A stretch of DNA of 64,000 bases from Campylobacter concisus (GTDB taxonomy: Bacteria > Campylobacterota > Campylobacteria > Campylobacterales > Campylobacteraceae), in contig NZ_JAAKYZ010000001.1 in the NCBI RefSeq assembly GCF_015229955.1, forward strand, positions 1 through 64,000, given 5' to 3'. The notes beneath the pieces were generated by a model, which did no database searches, was not told the origin of the DNA, and saw only the letters and a program-made list of their open reading frames with translations. The position numbers were made by a program, and so were the translations under genes. This document shows, in pieces, positions 9,624 through 19,110 of this stretch. The first letter of the stretch is position 1. Each line of letters begins with the position of its first letter.

Positions 9624-9911
9624 ATGGCTCCATTTGGAGCCAAACTTCGTCTCCTAATAGGTCGCTATAACATAAGTATCATCTGGAATAGTATGAGAAG
9701 CTTTGCTTTTATGAAACAAACTTATATGTTTAATCCAAAAGATGTCGAAGCTATGAGAAATATGCTAAAAGGATATGGCAAATCACTAGGCAAAGATGTA
9801 GGAGTAGCTTTTCTTAAAGGTATGGTAGAACTTTATAAAACATCATATGAAAAACTAGAAGAGAACTATAAAGAGATAAAGCACGCAAGCAATATGTTTA
9901 TCGCACTATAA
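9624..9911 (+). pseudogene. Fragment homologous to the C-terminal block of the 1265-residue protein
   Basis: A 95-codon open frame. Its residues about 30-88 align with residues about 955-1015 of the 1265-residue protein upstream, with roughly 36 of 59 positions identical by eye. Within this, 43 bases are identical (9826-9868 versus 7429-7471). There are no flanking parts of the larger gene. It is most simply the remnant of a second, diverged copy of the large gene, left after deletion. It has an ATG and could be translated, so a small stand-alone protein is not excluded. A 7-bp hairpin (TGGCTCC/GGAGCCA, 9625-9642) overlaps its start. Confidence 0.6.
9826..9868 (+). repeat. 43-bp segment identical to 7429-7471
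   Basis: Second copy of the identical block, lying in the short fragment gene. Both copies are direct repeats 2.4 kb apart that flank the whole membrane-anchored protein gene, so recombination between them could remove it. Confidence 0.85.
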
Positions 9912-10074
9912 ACTTAAAAAAATAAATTAATTTTAGGAGATAATTAGACTTTTTTATAAGAAAAATCGCAAATAGCGTTATATACAAATTCTGATAAAGA
10001 ATTTCAATATATTTTAATATCAAAATGAGCTGATTTTTGAAAAAATTAAAGCATATTTTTAAACTTGCTTTTAA

Positions 10075-11331
<1,257 letters not shown>

Positions 11332-11348
11332 AATTTAAAGGAAATAAC

Positions 11349-12341
11349 ATGGCAAAGAATAATTTGATCGGAGGCTCTATCTGGGATGAGTATTCTAAGG
11401 TAGTGCAAGATAGGATGAATAATCCTAAATTTATGGGAGAGATAACCGAAGAAGATGCTAAAAAGGCAAACGCAAAGCTTATTGTGGCTGACTTTGGTGC
11501 AGAAAGTTGCGGTGATGCGGTTAGGCTATACTGGCTTGTTGATGAAAAGACAGACAAAATAATAGATGCTAAATTTAAGAGCTTTGGCTGTGGTACAGCG
11601 ATAGCTAGCTCTGATACGATGGCTGAGCTTTGTATCGGTAAAACAGTCGATGAAGCAGTCAAGATCACAAATCTTGATGTAGAAAAGGCTATGCGCGACA
11701 ATCCAGAAACGCCAGCAGTTCCACCCCAAAAGATGCACTGCTCAGTTATGGCGTATGATGTTATAAAAGCAGCAGCTGCAAGCTACAAGGGAATAGACCC
11801 AGAGCATTTTGAAGATGAGATCATCGTTTGCGAGTGCGCTAGGGTAAGCCTTGGTACGATTAAAGAAGTGATAAGACTAAATGACCTTCACACAGTTGAG
11901 GAGATCACGCAATACACCAAAGCTGGTGCATTTTGCAAGTCTTGCGTAAAGCCTGGTGGTCATGAAAAAAGAGAATATTATTTGGTGGATATTTTGCGTG
12001 ATACTAGGGCTGAAATGGAGCGTGAGAAGATCGAAGCTCAAGCAAATGCCCAAGCAAATCACACTTTAGGTGACATTAGCTTTGAAAATATGACGATGGT
12101 AGGGCAGTTAAAAGCAGTCGAGTCTGTCATAGATAAAGAAATTCGCCCAATGCTCGAGATGGATGGCGGAAATTTAGAAATTTTAGATATCAGAAATGAT
12201 AACGGCGAAAATACTGATATTTATATCCGCTATCTTGGTGCTTGCTCGGGCTGTGCAAGTGGCTCAACTGGCACTCTTTACGCGATTGAAAATGTCTTGC
12301 AAGAGAGCTTAAGCCCAAAAATTAGGGTAATGCCTATTTGA
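11349..12341 (+). CDS. nifU: NifU Fe-S cluster scaffold protein
   Basis: A three-domain scaffold of 330 residues. The N-terminal IscU-like domain (about 1-150) has Cys54, Cys81 and Cys131 as cluster ligands. The middle BFD-type [2Fe-2S] domain has CECAR and CKSC. The C-terminal NifU domain (about 245-330) has the CSGC pair. It receives sulfur from NifS encoded just upstream and builds clusters for target proteins. Abundant candidate clients lie in this window (MoaA, QueE, MqnP-pathway enzymes elsewhere). The operon ends at a hairpin terminator a few bases after the stop. Confidence 0.95.
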   Translation: MAKNNLIGGSIWDEYSKVVQDRMNNPKFMGEITEEDAKKANAKLIVADFGAESCGDAVRLYWLVDEKTDKIIDAKFKSFGCGTAIASSDTMAELCIGKTVDEAVKITNLDVEKAMRDNPETPAVPPQKMHCSVMAYDVIKAAAASYKGIDPEHFEDEIIVCECARVSLGTIKEVIRLNDLHTVEEITQYTKAGAFCKSCVKPGGHEKREYYLVDILRDTRAEMEREKIEAQANAQANHTLGDISFENMTMVGQLKAVESVIDKEIRPMLEMDGGNLEILDIRNDNGENTDIYIRYLGACSGCASGSTGTLYAIENVLQESLSPKIRVMPI

Positions 12342-12349
12342 TTTTATTG

Positions 12350-12375
12350 ACTAGCCCTTGTGGGCTAGTTTTTAT
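12350..12375 (+). terminator. Rho-independent terminator after nifU
   Basis: An 8-bp stem (ACTAGCCC / GGGCTAGT) with a TTGT loop is followed by TTTTATT. It sits between the convergent nifU and miaA genes and overlaps the miaA stop codon. The U-tract is only on the plus-strand side, so it mainly serves nifU. Confidence 0.85.
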
Positions 12376-13247
12376 TCTCTTAAGAATTTTAAAATTTCAC
12401 TTCTAATTTGATCCAAGTCACCCACAAATTTTTTTTCAAACTGCGAGCGATTAAAGGTTCGCTGACGTTTTGCTAACTGAGCCGTGTGCGTAGCTATGAG
12501 CTCTTCAAGCTCGTTTTGAGAAATTTCTTTATCTAAAAATTGCTTGCACTCTTTTAAACCTATTGATTTTAGGGGTTTTGGCTCACTTTTGTATTTATCA
12601 AATAAAAATTTCGCCTCATCTATGAGTCCAGCTTCAAGCATGCCTTTTGTTCTTTTCTTGATACGTTCTCTAAGCTCATCTTTATCCCATAAAATTTCAA
12701 AGATCGCTAGCTCTTTTATGATGCTCTCTTTAGTATTTTCTCTTAGCCAAATGCTTGGAATTTGGCTACTAAATTTATAAATTTGATACCATTTTTCGAG
12801 GCGATAAGAGTCGTTTTGACTAAATTTACTTGCAAACTCAGGATCGATTTTTACAGCTAACTCGTAAATTTCTTCATTGCTTAAATTTAGCTCACATTTT
12901 GGCACATCTGGTGCAAGTCCGCTAAGCATTGATTTTAGATAAAAGCCGCTACCTCCTGTAATGATGAGTGGGCAGTCTTGTAAGTGCGCAAAATTCTTTG
13001 CATTTTTATAAATTTCAAAAAATGCCCCAACGCTAAATTCTTCATCAGGATAAATTTCATCTACACCAAAGTGCTTTATGGCTTCAAGCTGCTCTTTATT
13101 TGGCTTTGCGCTGGCGATATCTATCTCCTTATAAAGTGCAAGCGAATCAAGACTTAAGATGACGCCATTAAGCTCCTTTGCAAGCTCAAATGCAAGATCG
13201 CTTTTGCCGCTTGCTGTGGTGCCAATTATTGCAAATTCTTTAAACAA
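12372..13247 (-). CDS. miaA: tRNA dimethylallyltransferase MiaA
   Basis: Adds a dimethylallyl group from DMAPP to N6 of A37 in tRNAs that read UNN codons. 291 residues. The P-loop GTTASGKS is at residues 9-16, followed by the substrate-loop region LDSLALYKEIDIASAKP, where the usual DSxQvYr is altered, and ITGGSGFYLKS; the C-terminal part has LAKRQRTFNRSQF. The gene before it (on the minus strand) ends 2 bases upstream, so the two are one transcript. All the family's expected blocks are present. Confidence 0.93.
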   Translation of the reverse strand: MFKEFAIIGTTASGKSDLAFELAKELNGVILSLDSLALYKEIDIASAKPNKEQLEAIKHFGVDEIYPDEEFSVGAFFEIYKNAKNFAHLQDCPLIITGGSGFYLKSMLSGLAPDVPKCELNLSNEEIYELAVKIDPEFASKFSQNDSYRLEKWYQIYKFSSQIPSIWLRENTKESIIKELAIFEILWDKDELRERIKKRTKGMLEAGLIDEAKFLFDKYKSEPKPLKSIGLKECKQFLDKEISQNELEELIATHTAQLAKRQRTFNRSQFEKKFVGDLDQIRSEILKFLRE

Positions 13248-13249
13248 GT

Positions 13250-14464
13250 CTAGCCCTCGTAAAACGAGCTAAAGAGTAAAATTTCATCATTTTCCTCGTT
13301 ATTTTTGCCATCTTTTATAAGACTTGCCAAAACACCGGCAAAATACGGAGCAAAGCTAAGCTCATTTAGTCCATAAGCTTGGCTATAGATCAAGTTACTA
13401 TATATGTTATCGCGTCCAAGAGCTGGTTTATCGTTTGAGCTAAGAAGTACGTAGTTTGCCCTAAAGCTAGGCTCTTTTAGCTCGCTTATACCAAGATGTA
13501 TCTTTAGTTCATTTAAAAATGCATTAATCTTTTCAGTTTTAACAAGCGTATCGATAGCGCCGACTTGTAAATTTGTAATAATCGTAACGCCATTTTTAGT
13601 TGGATAAATTTTGGCAAATAAATCATTTAAAATGATTGGTTTTTTAGGAATTTGCCCTTCATTTAGGCTAAGATCAATAGTATAAAATTTAGCCAAAATC
13701 GCATTTAAGCTCGTGCCTAGCTTATTTGAAAGCTCTAAATTTTTTGAAGCGATCACAAAGCTATCGGCCTCATATTCGCCGTTATTACCGGTAGCTTTTT
13801 GTACTATTTGCACTTGCGTTTTTAGCTCATAAATTTCATCATTTATAAATTTTACCCCAAGAGAATTTAGCTCATTTATCAAAGCTTTTTTTAGCTCATT
13901 TGTATCAATACTTGCGTTGTTGGCTAAATTTATAGCGCCTTTTATGTTTTTATTTATTAGCCCAAAATTTGCAAGCTCTTTATCTACACTTAAAATTTCT
14001 TGCTCGCTATGGGCAACTTTTATCTCATCAAGCCTTTTTTTAAAGCTTTCGTCATTGCTAAAAAGTAGATAAACGCCGCTCTCATCGAAATTTATCTGCG
14101 GATATTTGTTGTTTAAATCTCTTAAAAATTCAAAGCTTTTCTTACCAAATTTTGAAAATAAAATTTGCATCTTTTTGTCGTGAGCTTTGGTTGATTTAAG
14201 TGTAAAATTTGTCATCCAAGCTCTAAAATTTTCGTTTAAGCAAATACTTATATCAAGCTCGCTTTTTTTGCTAACTAGCCCCATAAACGAGCTAGATATC
14301 GCTCCATCTTTTGCAAGAGCGTGTGTACCAAAAGGCGTTAAAATTCCATTTGTAAAATCATCTTTTTGGTTGCTAATAATTAAAATTTCTTCACCTTTTT
14401 TAGCTAATTCGTAAGCCGTAAATAACGCACTAAAACTATCTCCAATAATCGCTATTTTGCCCAT
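13250..14464 (-). CDS. FAD-dependent oxidoreductase (DAO-like), substrate unknown
   Basis: The ATG at 14464 is chosen because AAAGGG precedes it and the Rossmann beta strand IAIIGDSFSALFTAYELA follows immediately; the longer frame to 14539 has no ribosome site. The protein has about 404 residues. The dinucleotide loop is unusual: the canonical GxGxxG is GDSFSA, with two glycines replaced. The FAD-binding fold is still supported by the following beta strand (EEILIIS) and a C-terminal segment with KPALGRDNIYSNL...AYGLNELSFAPYFA, as in glycine/D-amino-acid oxidase relatives. It is translated 2 bases ahead of miaA. Substrate cannot be told from sequence. Confidence 0.7.
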   Translation of the reverse strand: MGKIAIIGDSFSALFTAYELAKKGEEILIISNQKDDFTNGILTPFGTHALAKDGAISSSFMGLVSKKSELDISICLNENFRAWMTNFTLKSTKAHDKKMQILFSKFGKKSFEFLRDLNNKYPQINFDESGVYLLFSNDESFKKRLDEIKVAHSEQEILSVDKELANFGLINKNIKGAINLANNASIDTNELKKALINELNSLGVKFINDEIYELKTQVQIVQKATGNNGEYEADSFVIASKNLELSNKLGTSLNAILAKFYTIDLSLNEGQIPKKPIILNDLFAKIYPTKNGVTIITNLQVGAIDTLVKTEKINAFLNELKIHLGISELKEPSFRANYVLLSSNDKPALGRDNIYSNLIYSQAYGLNELSFAPYFAGVLASLIKDGKNNEENDEILLFSSFYEG

Positions 14465-14554
14465 AATAACCCTTTGTTTTAAATTAATCTTGTAATGATA
14501 ATATAAATTCAAATTTAAAGCAAAATGGTGTAAAATCAACCATTTTTAAAGAAA
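14465..14554. promoter_or_regulatory. Divergent promoter region, FAD oxidoreductase/miaA and mqnP
   Basis: A 90-base AT-rich gap between divergent genes. TAATATAAAT near 14497 and GTGTAAAATC near 14530 provide possible -10 elements for the minus and plus directions respectively. Neither is a perfect TATAAT, so exact promoters are not assigned. Confidence 0.4.
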
Positions 14555-15430
14555 ATGGAAATTTATCAAATGATAGAAAAATTAAAAGTTATTGCTGAAC
14601 TTATTGTTTTTAAGCATTCTGTTTTTGCTTTGCCTTTTATTTTTGTGGCGATGATAGTTGCTAGTAAGATAGAAAGTGGCTCGGCTTGGTTTGGTTTAAA
14701 ACTGCTTATCTTAGGTACTTTTTGCGCTGTTAGTGCTAGAAATTTTGCTATGGCATTTAATAGATATAAAGATGAAGATATCGATAAGCTAAATCCGCGA
14801 ACTGCAAGCCGCCCAAGCGTTGATGGTCGTATCGGTAGGAGCAATATGCAGCGTTTCATCGCAGCAAATGCGTTTGTTTTTATCGTATGTGCTTATTTTA
14901 TAAATTCGCTCGCATTTTGGCTAAGTTTTCCTATTTTAGCTGTTCTTGGTGGATATTCGCTATTTAAACGCTTTAGCGAGTTAGCACACTTGGTGCTTGG
15001 CCTTAGCTTAGGTCTTGCTCCTATTGCTGGTGTGGTCGCAGTGAGTGCTGCTATACCACTTTGGAGCGTGTTACTTTGCCTTGGTGTGACATTTTGGGTA
15101 GCTGGATTTGACTTGCTTTACTCGCTTCAAGATATGAAATTTGATAAAGAAAACAAGCTCTTTAGCATACCAGCTATTTACGGCGACAAGGCTACACTTT
15201 TTTTATCGGCCATTTTTCACGCTTTGGCTTTTGTATTTTGGCTACTTTTTGCTTGGGCTGCTGGGCTTGGAGTGATGGCATTTTTTGGAATTTTAGTAAG
15301 TGGCGTTATTTTATTTTTTGAGCATAGGATCGTAAGACGCGACTTTAGTAAGATAGATAGAGCATTTTTTACGTTAAATGGCTATTTGGGAATTTTATTT
15401 TTTATCTTTGTTTGGATTAGCGTATTATGA
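14555..15430 (+). CDS. mqnP: Menaquinone-pathway prenyltransferase MqnP (UbiA family)
   Basis: An integral membrane prenyltransferase of 291 residues with 8-9 hydrophobic segments. The first Asp-rich motif is NRYKDEDIDKLNPRTASR (about residues 70-87) and the second is YSLQDMKFDKE (about 190-200), which bind the prenyl diphosphate through Mg2+. In Epsilonproteobacteria, which make menaquinone by the futalosine route, the UbiA homologue is MqnP, attaching the polyprenyl tail to the naphthoate precursor. The start at ATG 14555 is uncertain; ATG 14570 is an alternative and neither has a strong ribosome site. It overlaps the next gene by 4 bases. Confidence 0.85.
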   Translation: MEIYQMIEKLKVIAELIVFKHSVFALPFIFVAMIVASKIESGSAWFGLKLLILGTFCAVSARNFAMAFNRYKDEDIDKLNPRTASRPSVDGRIGRSNMQRFIAANAFVFIVCAYFINSLAFWLSFPILAVLGGYSLFKRFSELAHLVLGLSLGLAPIAGVVAVSAAIPLWSVLLCLGVTFWVAGFDLLYSLQDMKFDKENKLFSIPAIYGDKATLFLSAIFHALAFVFWLLFAWAAGLGVMAFFGILVSGVILFFEHRIVRRDFSKIDRAFFTLNGYLGILFFIFVWISVL

Positions 15431-15948
15431 GTGAGATTAAGCTGTTTAAAGCGCCTCTTGATATAGAATTTGAGTCTGATAAAGATGGGAGCGAGAAATT
15501 TAAAAGAGAGTTTGACTCTATCTTGCCGGGCGAAGAGGACGCACTTGGGGCTTGGCTAAAACGAGCTAAATCACGTGGCGAAACCAAAGAGAGCGATCAA
15601 GTTTTATTAACTTTGCTGATCGAGCTCCATAGAAAAGTTGATGCACTGAGTGATTATATTAAAAATGAGCATAAGCAATATTTGCCACTAAAAGAGAGGA
15701 CGAGTATCGAAGAAATAGGCTTTACACATATCAAAATAAGTGAAGAGAAATTTATAAAAGATGAAATTTACTACGCAAGGATTGCTATGCCTATCTTTCC
15801 AAAGAGAAATTTGAGCCTTTATTTAAGGGCTGTTAGTGAAAATTTAGTAAAGATAGAAAATATGCATGAAGAGGATGAAGCCGATTGGAACGCTTACGTA
15901 ACAGCTAGAGAGCGTGTAATGATAAGAGAAATGAGAGCGAATTCGTAA
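15427..15948 (+). CDS. Conserved hypothetical protein downstream of mqnP
   Basis: A 173-residue soluble protein, starting in ATGA overlap with the mqnP stop. The centre (about 55-85) is a helix with heptad-like Leu spacing. Residues 88-135 are beta-rich and contain KIGFTHI-like and YYARIAMPIFPKRNL stretches that recall the N-terminal half of PilZ-type proteins. No c-di-GMP binding RxxxR motif is seen. I do not recognise a function. Its place between mqnP and a coiled-coil membrane protein is shared, as I remember, with other campylobacters. Confidence 0.7.
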   Translation: MSEIKLFKAPLDIEFESDKDGSEKFKREFDSILPGEEDALGAWLKRAKSRGETKESDQVLLTLLIELHRKVDALSDYIKNEHKQYLPLKERTSIEEIGFTHIKISEEKFIKDEIYYARIAMPIFPKRNLSLYLRAVSENLVKIENMHEEDEADWNAYVTARERVMIREMRANS

Positions 15949-15957
15949 AGGAAAAAT

Positions 15958-16464
15958 ATGGAAATTTATATTTTTTTAGGCTTTGGTATCGTTTTGGCGA
16001 TAATAGTAGCTTTAATGTTGATAAAAGATAGTGAGACAAATAAAAAATTTGCGAGATTTGAGCGAGCGATAGAAAGCGTTATGCAAGAAAATTTCAATCT
16101 AAAAAAGCAAATTTCAATGCTTGAAGGCGAGGCATTTAAAAATAGTGAACAATATGAGCCACTTAAAAAACAGATAAAAGAAAATATTGATTTGCAAATA
16201 AATGAGAAAATTGTGCCAATAATTCGTGCGATTAAGAGTATTGAGCGAGTAATTGATGATTTTGCGACAGAGCAAAAAGATAGGATAGTTAGTCTTGAAG
16301 AGCGAACAAGAGATATTAATAAAATCGCACCAAGTGTCATCAATGAAGAAGAGCAAATTTTAAAAATGTTTAAAGACGGAAAAAGTGCAGCGATGATTGC
16401 AAAGGACCTTCATGTTGGAATGGGGCGAGTCGAGTTTGTGCTTAAATTTCATAAATTAGCCTAA
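15958..16464 (+). CDS. Membrane-anchored coiled-coil protein with C-terminal helix-turn-helix-like tail (DUF2802/DUF6115-like)
   Basis: A 168-residue protein with one N-terminal transmembrane segment (about 3-21), a long charged coiled coil (about 30-125) and a C-terminal piece around 132-168 (ILKMFKDGKSAAMIAKDLHVGMGRVEFVL) that looks like a helix-turn-helix, as in the DUF2802/DUF6115 families. These families are of unknown role and often lie near motility or envelope genes. AAAGG precedes the ATG. The stop codon lies within the terminator hairpin. Confidence 0.7.
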   Translation: MEIYIFLGFGIVLAIIVALMLIKDSETNKKFARFERAIESVMQENFNLKKQISMLEGEAFKNSEQYEPLKKQIKENIDLQINEKIVPIIRAIKSIERVIDDFATEQKDRIVSLEERTRDINKIAPSVINEEEQILKMFKDGKSAAMIAKDLHVGMGRVEFVLKFHKLA

Positions 16465-16482
16465 ATTTACAGGCTAATTTTA
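16455..16482 (+). terminator. Terminator-like hairpin before moaA
   Basis: An 8-bp stem (ATTAGCCT / AGGCTAAT) with an 8-base loop, followed by a short TTTT run. It begins inside the last codons of the preceding gene. The U-tract is short, so termination may be partial. Confidence 0.6.
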
Positions 16483-16551
16483 AAAAGACTAATCTACTCT
16501 TAAACTACAAAAATTGGCTTAAATTTTTATTTTGATTTAAATCTTTTAACA

Positions 16552-16557
16552 TATAAT
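16552..16557 (+). promoter_or_regulatory. -10 box of the moaA promoter
   Basis: A perfect TATAAT 46 bases before the moaA ATG, after the hairpin above. T-rich DNA upstream fits a Campylobacter sigma-70 promoter. It likely starts the long co-directional run from moaA onwards. Confidence 0.6.
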
Positions 16558-16602
16558 TGAAAAAATTATAAAAAGCTCTAACCAAGCTTAAGAAGGTACT
16601 TT

Positions 16603-17571
16603 ATGCTAATCGATAAATATGGTCGGGTTGTTGATTATTTAAGGATTTCTGTAACTCAGCGTTGCAACTTTAGGTGTAGGTATTGTATGCCTACAACGCC
16701 ATTTAGCTGGACGCCAAGAGAGAATTTATTAACCTTTGAAGAGCTATTTTTATTTGTAAAAGTGGCTATCGATGAAGGTATAAAAAAGATAAGAATCACT
16801 GGTGGCGAACCGCTTGTACGTAAGGATTTGGACGTTTTTATAAAAATGATAAGTGATTATAATCCAGACATCGATCTAGCACTTACTACAAATGGCTATA
16901 TGCTTTCACACTTTGCTAAAAGGCTAAAAGACGCTGGACTAAAGCGCATAAACATGTCACTTGATACACTAAATGAGCAAAAGGCTAAATTTATCGCACA
17001 AAAAAGCGTCTTGCACGAAGTTTTAGCTGGCTTTGAAGCGGCTCATGATGCTGGATTAAAAGTAAAAATCAACACTGTCGCACTAAAAGGTGTAAATGAT
17101 GATGAGCTTATAAATTTGCTCGAGTTTGCTAAATTTAGAGATTCCCAGATCAGATTTATTGAGTATATGGAAAATTCACACGCTAAAGATGATCTAAAAG
17201 GGTTAAGTAGCGATGAAATTTTAAAAATCATCTCACAAAAATATAATGTTACAAGAGATGGAAAACTACCAAATGCGCCTGCGTCTATTTATAGACTTGA
17301 TGATGGTTATAAATTTGGCATCATAGATCCACACAAGCACGACTTTTGCGAGAGTTGCAACCGTATCAGACTAAGTGCTGAAGGACTTTTGATACCTTGC
17401 CTTTACTTTGAAGAGGCTCTTAGCATCAAAAAAGCGGTTGAAAAAGGTGATATCGTAGCTGCAAGTGAAATTTTAAGGCAAGTACTAGCAAATAAGCCAA
17501 AAGAGAACAAATGGGCGATAGGCGCTAGCAATGAAACCTCTTCGCGTGCCTTTTATCAAACTGGTGGTTGA
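16603..17571 (+). CDS. moaA: GTP 3',8-cyclase MoaA
   Basis: A radical-SAM enzyme for the first step of molybdopterin synthesis (GTP to 3',8-cyclo-7,8-dihydro-GTP). 322 residues. The SAM cluster motif is Cys21-x3-Cys25-x2-Cys28, the SAM-binding GGEP lies near residue 68, and the second cluster is bound by Cys249, Cys252 and Cys266. The C-terminus is Gly-Gly, which the family needs for activity. The stop overlaps the queE ATG (TGATG), so translation is coupled. No other moa gene is in the window. Confidence 0.96.
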   Translation: MLIDKYGRVVDYLRISVTQRCNFRCRYCMPTTPFSWTPRENLLTFEELFLFVKVAIDEGIKKIRITGGEPLVRKDLDVFIKMISDYNPDIDLALTTNGYMLSHFAKRLKDAGLKRINMSLDTLNEQKAKFIAQKSVLHEVLAGFEAAHDAGLKVKINTVALKGVNDDELINLLEFAKFRDSQIRFIEYMENSHAKDDLKGLSSDEILKIISQKYNVTRDGKLPNAPASIYRLDDGYKFGIIDPHKHDFCESCNRIRLSAEGLLIPCLYFEEALSIKKAVEKGDIVAASEILRQVLANKPKENKWAIGASNETSSRAFYQTGG

Positions 17572-18326
17572 TGAGCAAAGAGCTAGAGCTAGTTGAAGCG
17601 TTTTTAAGTATCCAAGGCGAGGGGGCTTACCAAGGCAGACTCGCTATATTTTTACGATTTTTAGGCTGCAACTTAAACTGCTCTGGCTTTGGCGTGCAAA
17701 CAAAGTCTTTAAAAACCGGCGAAAGCTTACTAGGATGCGATAGTATAAGGGCTGTTTTTAAAGGGCATTTTAATTATAAAATTTACAGTGTAGATGAAAT
17801 TTTAGGCTTAGTTGATAACCTATGCAAAGGCTTAATGCAAAAACCTATCATTGTTTTGACTGGTGGCGAGCCGCTCATCTGGTATGAAAATGAAAATTTT
17901 ATAAATTTGGTAAAGAAATTGCTTGAAGATTATGAAGTGCATTTTGAGACGAATGGCACCATCTTAATTGATTTTGCTAAATATGAAATTTATAAAAAAT
18001 GCCATTTTGCACTTGGTGTAAAGCTAGCAAATAGCGGAGTTAATGAACAAAAACGCATAAATTTAGACGCTATTTTAGCTATTAAAAATAATGCAAGAAG
18101 TAGCTTTTTAAAATTTGTCCTCTCGCACTTTGACAAAAGCGAGTTGGACGAGATTATAAATATAAAAAATCAAGTTGATTTGCCAGTTTGGTGTATGGCA
18201 ATAGGGGCAAATAAAGCTGAGCTAAACGAAAATGCTTTAAAAACAGCAGAATTTGCCATAAAGCATGGATTTAACTACTCAGAGCGTATCCACATCAGGC
18301 TTTGGAGCGATAAAGAAGGTGTTTGA
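17571..18326 (+). CDS. queE: 7-carboxy-7-deazaguanine synthase QueE
   Basis: A radical-SAM enzyme of the queuosine pathway that turns 6-carboxytetrahydropterin into 7-carboxy-7-deazaguanine. 251 residues from ATG 17571, which overlaps the moaA stop. The start EAFLSIQGEGAYQGRLAIFLRF and the SAM-binding GGEPL are typical. The cluster cysteines are spread: Cys33-x3-Cys37 and the next candidate Cys56 (in LGCDS), with an 18-residue insert in place of the usual x2. QueE families are known to tolerate inserts at the cluster motif. It is followed, in TGATG overlap, by queD, which makes its substrate. Confidence 0.92.
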   Translation: MSKELELVEAFLSIQGEGAYQGRLAIFLRFLGCNLNCSGFGVQTKSLKTGESLLGCDSIRAVFKGHFNYKIYSVDEILGLVDNLCKGLMQKPIIVLTGGEPLIWYENENFINLVKKLLEDYEVHFETNGTILIDFAKYEIYKKCHFALGVKLANSGVNEQKRINLDAILAIKNNARSSFLKFVLSHFDKSELDEIINIKNQVDLPVWCMAIGANKAELNENALKTAEFAIKHGFNYSERIHIRLWSDKEGV

Positions 18327-18907
18327 TGATTATTAGAAAGCTTTTTAGATTTGAAAATGCACATATTGTGAGATTTTGCAGCTCAAAGCGTTGTAGGACT
18401 AGCATCCACGGGCATAGCTATGTGGCTGAAATTTTACTTAGCTCAAATTTTCTTGATAACGCCGGCATGGTCTATGATTTTGGCTTGATGAAGCAAAATA
18501 TAAAAACGATCATTGACAGTTTTGATCACGCTACGACAATATTTTCAGGCGATAATGATGAATATAAAAATGATCTAAAAAAGCACTCGGCAAGATGGAT
18601 CGAGATCCCGTTAAATCCAAGTGCAGAGCAGTTTTGCCGTATATTTTTTGTACTCATAGAAAGACTACTTGAGCTTAGCGTGATGAAAAACGGCGAGCGT
18701 GAAGTGAAGCTTCATAGCATTATCGTGCATGAGACTGATACAGGCTATGCACAGTGCTTTAAAGAGGACGCCATAAATGTGCAAATGGGCGAGATAAAGC
18801 TAGATGAGATCAAATTTTCAGACGCTATCATAGAAGAGTGGGAAGATAAAAATTTATTTGAGAAGATTAAAAATAGGTTAAAAATAGAAATTCCAAAGGA
18901 CGTTTGA
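18326..18907 (+). CDS. queD: 6-carboxy-5,6,7,8-tetrahydropterin synthase QueD
   Basis: A Zn enzyme of the PTPS family that converts dihydroneopterin triphosphate to 6-carboxytetrahydropterin, the substrate of QueE encoded just before. About 193 residues from ATG 18326. Zn ligands are the His in FENAH and the HGHSY pair; the CSSKRCRTSIHGHSY stretch carries the catalytic Cys. DFGLMKQNIK and the HETDTGYA segment are family blocks. The protein is longer than the minimal 120-residue QueD, with an acidic C-terminal tail. TGATG overlaps couple it on both sides. Confidence 0.93.
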   Translation: MIIRKLFRFENAHIVRFCSSKRCRTSIHGHSYVAEILLSSNFLDNAGMVYDFGLMKQNIKTIIDSFDHATTIFSGDNDEYKNDLKKHSARWIEIPLNPSAEQFCRIFFVLIERLLELSVMKNGEREVKLHSIIVHETDTGYAQCFKEDAINVQMGEIKLDEIKFSDAIIEEWEDKNLFEKIKNRLKIEIPKDV

Positions 18908-19110
18908 TGAAAAAAATTATAACTTCTTTTTTATTTATAGCTGGTCTATTTGCGGGTTGTGGAGATAAAGATGAGGCTAGAAATGATATTAGTGAGCCAG
19001 TGCCGAGTGACGTGACCATAGCTCAACCAGACGCAAATGTTACAATCGATGAACAACTCCCGCCTGAGCCAGTCGTCGAAGAGAACGAGCCTTCTAAAGA
19101 TAAGAAATGA
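18907..19110 (+). CDS. Small acidic proline-rich lipoprotein
   Basis: A 67-residue protein. The signal peptide ends in lipobox LFAGC, with the lipidated Cys at position 18. The mature part is short, acidic and Pro-rich (EPVPSD, QLPPEPVVEENEP) and ends in KDKK, so it looks unstructured. The ATG at 18907 overlaps the queD stop, and its own stop overlaps the next ATG. Function is unknown; such tails may span the periplasm. Confidence 0.7.
   Translation: MKKIITSFLFIAGLFAGCGDKDEARNDISEPVPSDVTIAQPDANVTIDEQLPPEPVVEENEPSKDKK

Noticed and set aside
9625-9642. Hairpin TGGCTCC-ATTT-GGAGCCA as a terminator
   Set aside because: The stem is perfect but no T-run follows, and it overlaps the start of the fragment gene, so it is not a standard terminator.
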